Shown here one piece after another: positions 56,546 to 64,000 of a DNA stretch of 64,000 nucleotides. The stretch is from Aggregatibacter segnis ATCC 33393. Lineage in GTDB: Bacteria > Pseudomonadota > Gammaproteobacteria > Enterobacterales > Pasteurellaceae. Location of the stretch: contig NZ_GL622200.1 of the NCBI RefSeq assembly GCF_000185305.1, forward strand, positions 1,394,358 through 1,458,357. Direction: 5' to 3'. Positions within the stretch are counted from its first letter, which is position 1. The number at the start of each line of letters is the position of its first letter. The notes under the pieces were generated by a model, which saw nothing but the letters and a program-made list of their open reading frames with translations, ran no database searches and was not told the origin of the DNA. The position numbers were made by a program, and so were the translations under genes.

Positions 56546-57118
56546 ATGTCTATGAACAACATTTCCACGCAACGCTTAAAACAAAGCCTTCAACATTTCT
56601 TTGCACGTTATGCCACGCAAAAAGAAGAGATTGTTTATGCAAAATTTTCACCCAATCTGTTTACGGAAAATTGGCAAAAAACGGCATTTTATTTTGAGCA
56701 AATAGAGCTCACTCTCGTGCAGCTTGAACAGATTGAAAGCGATAACATTGAAGTCTGGCAGTTTTATACGCAAAAACTATCCGCACAATGCACCGCACTT
56801 TCTGATGCCTTAATGCGTCAACAGCAAAATGCTCAGCTCTTTCCGGTTAAAGATAAAGAAGAAAATAAACCGCAAAATAAACGTCAGCATCCCGTACACA
56901 GTTTGCCACCACGCGAACGCTTGGCAAAATATTATGAATATTTAGCGTCTTTTAATGAAAAAATTCAGCACGAGCAAGACAGTTTAAGTGAAGCGCAGAG
57001 AGAGGGACTTCCATTTAACCGATTAAAACTGGAACAACTAGAACAACGTCGCGCCCGTTGCTTGGAAGCCATCGAAATGTTAGAGGAATATTTAATTTTC
57101 CTCGAAAAGCAAAAATAG
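56546..57118 (+). CDS. priC: Primosomal replication protein N'' (PriC)
   Basis: PriC helps reload DnaB at stalled forks. The product of 190 residues from ATG 56546 (a second ATG at 56552 is equally possible; the longer frame starts inside an uptake signal) has the helical N-terminus ISTQRLKQSLQHFFARY, the LPPRERLAKYYEYLASFNEKI segment (in parts) and a C-terminal coiled helix of Glu/Arg/Leu. These match the PriC family (E. coli 175). No clear ribosome site is seen. One more uptake signal lies within the gene. Confidence 0.85.
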   Translation: MSMNNISTQRLKQSLQHFFARYATQKEEIVYAKFSPNLFTENWQKTAFYFEQIELTLVQLEQIESDNIEVWQFYTQKLSAQCTALSDALMRQQQNAQLFPVKDKEENKPQNKRQHPVHSLPPRERLAKYYEYLASFNEKIQHEQDSLSEAQREGLPFNRLKLEQLEQRRARCLEAIEMLEEYLIFLEKQK

Positions 57119-57125
57119 TCGTAAT

Positions 57126-57156
57126 AAAAAACCTCGCAAACATCGCGAGGTTTTTT
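57126..57156. terminator. Bidirectional terminator between priC and miaB
   Basis: AAAAAACCTCGC, 7-base loop, GCGAGGTTTTTT between convergent genes. Confidence 0.93.
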
Positions 57157-57173
57157 CATTCCGCTCAAATAAA

Positions 57174-58598
57174 TTAGCCAGTGTAACGGCCTACACCCAG
57201 TTCATCTTCTTTACGGGTGCGGTTAATTACCATTTGTGGCGATTGCAACACACGCAAGCCCATTTGGTCTTCGGTGCGTACCACTTCACCACGTAGGGAG
57301 TTTGTGAATACATCGGTGATTTTAATATCAACAAATTTTCCGATCATTTCCGGCGACCCCTGGAAATTCACAATACGGTTGGTTTCCGTACGACCGGTTA
57401 ATTCCATAATATCTTTCTTCGATGGGCCTTCTACCAACACGCGTTGCTCCGTACCTAACATCGCGCGACTGAATTGAGCCGCTTGATTGTTGATGCGTTG
57501 TTGCAACAAATACAAACGTTGTTTTTTCTCGTCTTCAGTCACATCATCTGGGTAATCTGCCGCCGGTGTACCAGGACGGGCAGAATAAATAAAGCTGAAA
57601 CTCATGTCGAAATTCACTTGAGCAATCAAATTCATAGTCTGCTCGAAATCTTCATTGGTTTCACCCGGGAACCCCACGATGAAATCAGAGCTGATTTGAA
57701 TATTCGGACGTACCGCTTTTAGTTTGCGAATAATGGATTTGTATTCAAGCGCTGTATGTCCGCGTTTCATCATGGTTAAAACGCGGTCTGAACCGGATTG
57801 CACCGGCAAATGAAGGAAACTCACCAGCTCCGGTGTATCACGATACACGTCGATAATATCATCGGTGAATTCGATCGGATGACTCGTGGTAAAACGTAAA
57901 CGGTCAATACCGTCAATGGCAGCGACTAAACGCAATAATTCCGCAAAGGTACAAATTTCACCGTCAAACGTCGGGCCACGATAAGCATTCACGTTTTGAC
58001 CAAGCAAGTTCACTTCACGCACGCCCTGTGCGGCTAACTGTGCAATTTCAAATAAAATATCATCTACCGGGCGGCTTACTTCCTCACCACGGGTATAAGG
58101 CACCACACAATAAGTACAATATTTATTACAGCCTTCCATAATAGAAACGAATGCGGTTGGTCCCTCTGCACGAGGCTCCGGCAAACAGTCAAATTTTTCA
58201 ATTTCCGGGAAACTAATATCTACAACGGAGCTTTTCCCGCCACGAATTTGGTTGATCATTTCAGGCAAACGATGCAATGTTTGCGGCCCGAAAACAATGT
58301 CCACATAAGGCGCTCGGGTGCGAATGTGTTCGCCTTCCTGCGATGCCACACAGCCGCCCACGCCAATCAATAAATTAGGGTTATTTTTCTTTAATTCTTT
58401 CCAACGCCCTAATTGATGAAAGACTTTTTCCTGTGCTTTTTCACGAATGGAACAGGTATTTAATAATAAAACATCCGCTTCTTCCGGCACCTCGGTAAGT
58501 TCCAAACCGTGTGTGCTGTGTAATAAATCCGCCATCTTAGATGAATCGTACTCGTTCATCTGACAGCCCCAAGTTTTAATATGTAGTTTTTGCGTCAT
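57174..58598 (-). CDS. miaB: tRNA-2-methylthio-N6-dimethylallyladenosine synthase MiaB
   Basis: Radical-SAM methylthiotransferase that converts i6A37 to ms2i6A37 in tRNA. The 474-residue product (E. coli 474) has Cys12 ([13 protein letters not shown]), Cys49 ([11 protein letters not shown]), a third cysteine in [11 protein letters not shown] for the auxiliary cluster, and CxxxCxxC in [20 protein letters not shown] near residue 157-163. A C-terminal TRAM domain is present ([20 protein letters not shown]). The 285-base gap upstream holds no clear feature beyond its promoter. Confidence 0.97.
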   Translation of the reverse strand: MTQKLHIKTWGCQMNEYDSSKMADLLHSTHGLELTEVPEEADVLLLNTCSIREKAQEKVFHQLGRWKELKKNNPNLLIGVGGCVASQEGEHIRTRAPYVDIVFGPQTLHRLPEMINQIRGGKSSVVDISFPEIEKFDCLPEPRAEGPTAFVSIMEGCNKYCTYCVVPYTRGEEVSRPVDDILFEIAQLAAQGVREVNLLGQNVNAYRGPTFDGEICTFAELLRLVAAIDGIDRLRFTTSHPIEFTDDIIDVYRDTPELVSFLHLPVQSGSDRVLTMMKRGHTALEYKSIIRKLKAVRPNIQISSDFIVGFPGETNEDFEQTMNLIAQVNFDMSFSFIYSARPGTPAADYPDDVTEDEKKQRLYLLQQRINNQAAQFSRAMLGTEQRVLVEGPSKKDIMELTGRTETNRIVNFQGSPEMIGKFVDIKITDVFTNSLRGEVVRTEDQMGLRVLQSPQMVINRTRKEDELGVGRYTG

Positions 58599-58883
58599 AC
58601 TGGCTAAAATTTACTCTAATGGTTCATAAAAATTGACTGGCTATTCTACCGAGTTGCGCTTTTTCTCGCTAGTAAAAAAGCAGATTTTCTCAAGAATTTT
58701 ACCTGTTGTAGGTAGAAATAATGCTTTACCAAAACATGTCAAAAAAAGGAAAAGAGCGGTCTGAATTTGTCTTAAACGACATAAAATTGCAGAGAAAAGA
58801 AGAAAGGAAAAGGCAGATAAAACACCGTAGACAAGTAAGCTTAACCTGAAATTTATCTGCCATTCATCAATACATGGAATGAC

Positions 58884-59612
58884 TTACTGATTGGGGGAAT
58901 AATAAAGTTTACCGATTTCAATCTTTTGGCGACCGGTTTGTTCGCGCCACTTATTGCTGTCACGCAACGAATAAACACAACCGCAATATTCTTGCTGATA
59001 AAAACGCTCGCGTTTACTGATTTCAATCATACGTTGTGAGCCTCCTTCTTTGCGCCAGTTATAATCCCAATAAATCACATCGTCATATTTTTCTGCCGCA
59101 CGATGACCGCAACCGTTAATTTGCTCCATGTCTTTCCAGCGAGAAATGCCAAGGCAACTGGTGAATACCGGGAAACCGTGCTCATGAGCATATTCAGCCG
59201 CTTTTTCAAAACGCATATCAAAACACATGGTACAACGAATGCCGCGTTCCGGCTCCCATTCCATGCCTTTGGCACGGTCAAACCATTCTTGACGATCATA
59301 GTCGGCATCAATAAATGGAATACCAAATTTTTGCGCAAAACGAATATTTTCTTCTTTGCGAATCAAATATTCTTTTAACGGGTGAATGTTCGGGTTGTAG
59401 AAATAAATCGTAAATTCAATACCGGACGCCAAAATGGCTTCCATCACCTCACCCGAGCAAGGCGCACAACAGGAGTGCAAAAGCAGTTTATTGTGCCCTT
59501 CAGGCAATTCCAATTTTTCACGAATAAAAGGTGCATTTGGATCTTTGCGTGGTTTTTGTTTGCGTGTTTTATGTTGAAAACCGACCGCACTTTGAGATTG
59601 TTGTTCTGTCAT
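58884..59612 (-). CDS. queH: Epoxyqueuosine reductase QueH
   Basis: Final step of queuosine synthesis, reducing epoxyqueuosine to queuosine in place of QueG. The 242-residue product has the QueH (DUF208) cysteines: [12 protein letters not shown] near residue 46, [16 protein letters not shown] near 127, and [11 protein letters not shown] near 215, which bind a 4Fe-4S cluster and a second metal. queA and tgt elsewhere in the window act before it. Third gene of an ispB-hypothetical-queH operon, starting 2 bases after the stop of its neighbour. Confidence 0.92.
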   Translation of the reverse strand: MTEQQSQSAVGFQHKTRKQKPRKDPNAPFIREKLELPEGHNKLLLHSCCAPCSGEVMEAILASGIEFTIYFYNPNIHPLKEYLIRKEENIRFAQKFGIPFIDADYDRQEWFDRAKGMEWEPERGIRCTMCFDMRFEKAAEYAHEHGFPVFTSCLGISRWKDMEQINGCGHRAAEKYDDVIYWDYNWRKEGGSQRMIEISKRERFYQQEYCGCVYSLRDSNKWREQTGRQKIEIGKLYYSPNQ

Positions 59613-59614
59613 GA

Positions 59615-59953
59615 CTATTTAGCTTGAAGAATTTCGATACATTTATAAACAAATATTGTTGAACCTTTTGGATTATAAAGTGAAAACACAAAAAACTTTG
59701 GCGTATCGGCAGACTTTACTTCAAGTACAGTCTTTGTATTCGCCTTATTTGTATATTCCCACATCTGTGAATTATCGGTTCGAACGAGTTTTTCGTTGGG
59801 CGGTAGCAAACCGCTTTCCATGTGATGCTTATCAATTTGGTTGAAAAACGTCACCATTTTAGATGCGCCATTTGGTTCTGCGCAGGAAAAATCGGCTGAT
59901 AAAACTGACTGGTTAAAAAAGCACAACAAACATGTTAGGAGTCGCTTTTTCAT
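59615..59953 (-). CDS. Small secreted protein of unknown function
   Basis: A 112-residue protein with a signal peptide ([20 protein letters not shown], cleavage after about residue 20) and a compact domain with two cysteines (FSCAEPNG and VYKCIEI) that may form a disulfide. I do not recognise the family. The start ATG overlaps the ispB stop codon by one base and queH begins 2 bases after its stop, so it is translated as part of an operon. The neighbours are a prenyl synthase and a tRNA enzyme, which give no functional hint. Confidence 0.65.
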   Translation of the reverse strand: MKKRLLTCLLCFFNQSVLSADFSCAEPNGASKMVTFFNQIDKHHMESGLLPPNEKLVRTDNSQMWEYTNKANTKTVLEVKSADTPKFFVFSLYNPKGSTIFVYKCIEILQAK

Positions 59954-60942
59954 TAATATGCTCTATCCACGGATAAATACGCTAAGGAAATCAACGCTTG
60001 TTTATACTCGCTTTCCGGCAGAATCTGAATCGCATCAACGGCTTTTTGTGCTTCTTGTTTAGCGCGATCCATCGCGTAATCAAGGGATTTATGTTCTGCC
60101 ATAATAGCTAACACCTCATCAATGGCCTCACGTTTCCCACCTTGTTCGATGGCTTCGCGAATTAACGCAGCCTGTTGTTCATTGCCGTGGTGCATCGCAT
60201 GTAATAAAGGAAGGGTCGGTTTGCCTTCGGCTAAATCATCGCCCACATTTTTCCCTAAGGCCTTGGCATTCGCGCTGTAATCCAACACGTCATCCACTAA
60301 CTGGAATGCTGTGCCGAGATAACGACCGTAATTCTGTAATGCTTTTTCCTGCTCGTCATCCGCATCGGCAATGATTGCGGCAGCTTGCGCCGCCACCTCA
60401 AATAAACGAGCGGTTTTGCTGTAAATCACCCGCATATAATTTTCTTCACTGGTTTGCGGATCGTTCACATTCATTAATTGTTGCACTTCGCCTTCTGCCA
60501 ACACATTGGTGGCATCCGCCATAATGCGCAAAATTTTTAAAGATTCCAGCTGAGCAACCAATTGGAACGCACGGGTATAAATGAAATCCCCCACCAACAC
60601 GCTTGCGGCATTACCAAATTCTGCATTTGCCGTAGCACGCCCACGACGCATATCCGATTCATCCACAACATCATCATGCAACAAAGACGCTGTATGAATA
60701 AATTCGACAAAGGTGGCACACGTAATAGCTTTTTGCCCTTCAAAACCTAAGGCTCTTGCTGCCAACACGGTAATTAAGGGACGAATGCGCTTGCCACCGC
60801 CTTGCACAATGTAGAATCCTAATTGATTAATCAGCACCACATCTGAGTTAAGTTGGGCTAAAATCGATTCGTTCACTTTTTGCATATCCGCTTGGCTTAA
60901 TGCCTGGATTGCATTCATATCCATAAAATTTGTTGTATTCAT
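59953..60942 (-). CDS. ispB: Octaprenyl diphosphate synthase
   Basis: Makes the C40 side chain of ubiquinone and menaquinone. The 329-residue product (E. coli 323) has GGGKRIRPLITVLAARAL near residue 49, the first aspartate motif LLHDDVVDESDMRRGR near 93 and the second QLVDDVLDYSANAKALGKNVGDD (in parts) near 218. It is divergent from rplU with 241 bases between, and starts an operon with the small secreted protein and queH. Confidence 0.95.
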   Translation of the reverse strand: MNTTNFMDMNAIQALSQADMQKVNESILAQLNSDVVLINQLGFYIVQGGGKRIRPLITVLAARALGFEGQKAITCATFVEFIHTASLLHDDVVDESDMRRGRATANAEFGNAASVLVGDFIYTRAFQLVAQLESLKILRIMADATNVLAEGEVQQLMNVNDPQTSEENYMRVIYSKTARLFEVAAQAAAIIADADDEQEKALQNYGRYLGTAFQLVDDVLDYSANAKALGKNVGDDLAEGKPTLPLLHAMHHGNEQQAALIREAIEQGGKREAIDEVLAIMAEHKSLDYAMDRAKQEAQKAVDAIQILPESEYKQALISLAYLSVDRAY

Positions 60943-61083
60943 TTCTATAATTAGGCCACTTAAAATTAGGGGAAGTAGATGAAATTGAAAACGAAAGTAC
61001 AGTTGATTCTACCCGATTTTTCCCCCTTTCTGAAATTAAACTACCTAAATTGCCAATTTTTTTATTTTATCGTAAATAAGTTC

Positions 61084-61112
61084 TTGCTATCCCCTAAATT
61101 TTTACGTAGAAT
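61084..61112 (+). promoter_or_regulatory. Promoter of rplU-rpmA
   Basis: TTGCTA (61084-61089), 17-base spacer, TAGAAT (61107-61112), about 70 bases before the rplU start. Confidence 0.65.
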
Positions 61113-61183
61113 TTGCGCCCTATTTATATGAATTTTATGTGCGAAATGAAACAACATTAGAGCACAATTATAGCGGAGTATTT

Positions 61184-61495
61184 ATGTACGCAGTTTTCCA
61201 AAGTGGCGGTAAACAACACCGAGTAAGCGAAGGTCAAGTCGTTCGTTTAGAAAAACTTGAACTTGCAACTGGCGCAACAGTTGAATTCGATTCAGTGTTG
61301 ATGGTCGTTAATGGTGAAGATGTTAAAATCGGTGCCCCAGTAGTTGCTGGTGCAAAAGTAGTGGCTGAAGTAGTTGCACAAGGTCGTGGCGATAAAATTA
61401 AAATCGTTAAATTCCGTCGTCGCAAACACAGCCGTAAACAACAAGGTCATCGTCAGTGGTTCACAGAAGTGAAAATCACTGGGATTCAAGCATAA
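61184..61495 (+). CDS. rplU: 50S ribosomal protein L21
   Basis: The 103-residue product (same as E. coli) begins [20 protein letters not shown] and contains [21 protein letters not shown] (in parts). Start at 61184 follows GCGGAG; an upstream in-frame ATG at 61139 adds 15 residues not in the family. First gene of the rplU-rpmA operon. Confidence 0.97.
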   Translation: MYAVFQSGGKQHRVSEGQVVRLEKLELATGATVEFDSVLMVVNGEDVKIGAPVVAGAKVVAEVVAQGRGDKIKIVKFRRRKHSRKQQGHRQWFTEVKITGIQA

Positions 61496-61515
61496 TTTCA
61501 GAGGAGATCAAGTAG

Positions 61516-61773
61516 ATGGCAACTAAAAAAGCTGGTGGTTCAACTCGTAACGGTCGTGATTCTGAAGCTAAACGTCTTGGTGTTAAACGTTTCGGTGGTG
61601 AATCTGTATTAGCAGGTAGCATCATCGTTCGTCAACGTGGTACTAAATTCCACGCGGGCAACAACGTTGGAATGGGACGTGACCACACCTTATTCGCGAC
61701 AGCCGATGGTAAAGTAAAATTTGAAGTAAAAGGCGAGAAAAGCCGTAAATACGTAAGTATTGTTACTGAATAA
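61516..61773 (+). CDS. rpmA: 50S ribosomal protein L27
   Basis: The 85-residue product (same as E. coli) begins [20 protein letters not shown], with the N-terminal tail that reaches the peptidyl-transferase centre already without a leader to be removed. GAGGAGATC precedes the ATG. A strong terminator follows at 61794. Confidence 0.97.
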
Positions 61774-61793
61774 TTTTATAAAAAGAATAAAAC

Positions 61794-61819
61794 GCCCTGC
61801 TCAATGCAGGGCTTTTTTA
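61794..61819 (+). terminator. Terminator after rpmA
   Basis: GCCCTGC, loop TCAAT, GCAGGGC then six T. The ribosome region of the next gene begins directly after. Confidence 0.92.
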
Positions 61820-61830
61820 TAGGTAAAATC

Positions 61831-62757
61831 ATGAAACAACAACCTATGTTAGGTTTTCTTTTTGCCCTGATCACCGCCATGGCGTGGGGCTCTTTGCCTA
61901 TTGCATTAAAGCAAGTTGTTTCCACTATGAATGTGGAAACCATTGTTTGGTATCGCTTTATCGTTGCCAGTGTTGTTATCCTCTTACTCCTTGGTTACAA
62001 AAAAGCATTGCCCAACATATCAAAACTGGGTTATTACAGTACGTTAGTTATGCTTGGCGTACTCGGATTAGCCGGTAATTTTTTCTTATTTAATAACTCA
62101 CTCAATTATATTGAGCCTTCCGTTGCACAAATTTTTATCCATTTGTCCTCTTTTGGTATGCTCATTTGCGGTGTTGTGATTTTTAAAGAAAAATTAGGGT
62201 TACACCAAAAAATCGGTTTGATCTTATTAACCATCGGCTTAGGTTTCTTTTTTAATGATCGCTTAGAAATCTTCACAGGGTTAAATATCTACTCCACCGG
62301 TGTTTTTCTCAGCATTAGCGCGTCTTTAATATGGGTTGCTTACGGCATGGCACAAAAACTCATGCTAAGAAAATTCAGCTCACAACAAATTTTGCTGATG
62401 ATCTATTTTGGTTGCGCCCTTGTCTTTACGCCTTTTGCTAAATTTTCACAAGTACAAGGCTTAACGCCTATCAGCCTTGGTTGCTTAATTTACTGTTGTT
62501 TAAATACGCTATTTGGTTATGGTGCTTATGCTGAAGCATTAAATCGTTGGGAAGTGTCAAAAGTCAGCGTGGTCATTACCTTGGTTCCGTTGTTTACTAT
62601 TTTATTTGCGCACCTTGCCCACTATATCGACCCAACAGATTTTGCCGCCCCTGAACTAAATACTATTAGCTATATCGGTGCGTTTATTGTAGTATGCGGG
62701 GCAATTTTATCCGCCATCGGGCACAAGTTATTCCCTGCTCGCCCAAAAGTGCGGTAG
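61831..62757 (+). CDS. EamA/DMT-family transporter
   Basis: A 308-residue inner-membrane protein from ATG at 61831 (TAGGTAAAATC upstream; a longer frame from 61804 overlaps the terminator) with ten hydrophobic segments forming two EamA repeats: about 10-140 (AMAWGSLPIALKQVV) and 152-300 (SASLIWVAYGMAQKLML). The substrate is unknown; members export amino acids or metabolites. It lies between rpmA and obgE, as in related genomes. The final codons are encoded by an uptake signal (KVR-stop). The gene is 27 bases from obgE, so both may be co-transcribed. Confidence 0.85.
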   Translation: MKQQPMLGFLFALITAMAWGSLPIALKQVVSTMNVETIVWYRFIVASVVILLLLGYKKALPNISKLGYYSTLVMLGVLGLAGNFFLFNNSLNYIEPSVAQIFIHLSSFGMLICGVVIFKEKLGLHQKIGLILLTIGLGFFFNDRLEIFTGLNIYSTGVFLSISASLIWVAYGMAQKLMLRKFSSQQILLMIYFGCALVFTPFAKFSQVQGLTPISLGCLIYCCLNTLFGYGAYAEALNRWEVSKVSVVITLVPLFTILFAHLAHYIDPTDFAAPELNTISYIGAFIVVCGAILSAIGHKLFPARPKVR

Positions 62758-62784
62758 TAATTTTCAGTATTTTGGAGAAGTTGA

Positions 62785-63960
<1,176 letters not shown>

Positions 63961-64000
63961 TCAGATATAAAAAAGTGCGGTCAAAAAACACGTAGATTTT

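Overview
The window is an ordinary, gene-dense stretch of a Pasteurellaceae chromosome. The nine-base uptake signal AAGTGCGGT (or ACCGCACTT) recurs roughly fifty times by eye, which is the Haemophilus-type DNA uptake sequence. Gene order within many blocks matches what I recall of Haemophilus influenzae (udk-dcd-afu, queA-tgt-yajC-secDF, recC next to the comNOPQ pseudopilin genes, ruvABC-yebC-nudB-aspS, gloA-rnt-transporter, ispB/rplU-rpmA-obgE). The presence of duplicated afuA genes, a sugar PTS remnant and extra small genes suggests a relative such as Aggregatibacter rather than H. influenzae itself; the genus call is an inference.

Layout. 1-6700: end of dcd, udk, then a sugar-phosphate-type ABC importer (two tandem afuA binding-protein genes, afuB, afuC) behind a near-perfect CRP site. 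6775-17200: a DUF945 protein, trhP, queA, tgt, a hemerythrin-like protein, a TusA-like protein and the yajC-secD-secF translocon genes. 17300-22100 (minus): glyA, purD, purH, with a PurR operator at purH and a hairpin-rich repeat element between purH and purD. 22075-24285: a broken PTS permease, rsmC, holD, rimI. 24288-30026 (minus): recC and the comNOPQ pseudopilin operon with a Sxy-type CRP-S site. 30149-30425: three tRNA-Lys genes. 30616-38395 (minus): pal-tolB-tolA-tolR-tolQ-ybgC-ybgE-cydX-cydB-cydA. 38840-47552: a small periplasmic protein, ruvBAC, a lysozyme-inhibitor-like lipoprotein, yebC, nudB, an atypical Nramp-family transporter, an unrecognised AT-rich membrane protein and aspS. 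47718-57118: cmoA, a large GDYXXLXY membrane protein, a TonB-dependent receptor with a Fur box, gloA, rnt, a histidine-type attenuator in front of a YuiF-like transporter, and priC. 57174-64000: miaB, queH, a small secreted protein, ispB, rplU, rpmA, an EamA transporter and obgE.

How genes work together. Four tRNA wobble/anticodon-loop modification routes are represented (queA, tgt and queH for queuosine; trhP and cmoA for the cmo5U pathway; miaB for ms2i6A; a TusA-like protein). The cyd-tol block couples the bd oxidase and the cell-envelope Tol-Pal system in the same order as in enterobacteria. The com operon, recC and the dense uptake signals fit a naturally transformable organism.

No mobile element with a transposase, prophage, CRISPR array, rRNA operon or defence island is visible. 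The most interesting signals are regulatory or evolutionary: the duplicated afuA with an altered ligand residue under CRP control, the histidine attenuator in front of a transporter, the CRP-S site, the Nramp homologue lacking canonical metal ligands, the decayed PTS gene, a possible small RNA between trhP and queA, and uptake-signal pairs reused as terminators and as stop codons. I found no convincing previously undescribed multi-gene system.
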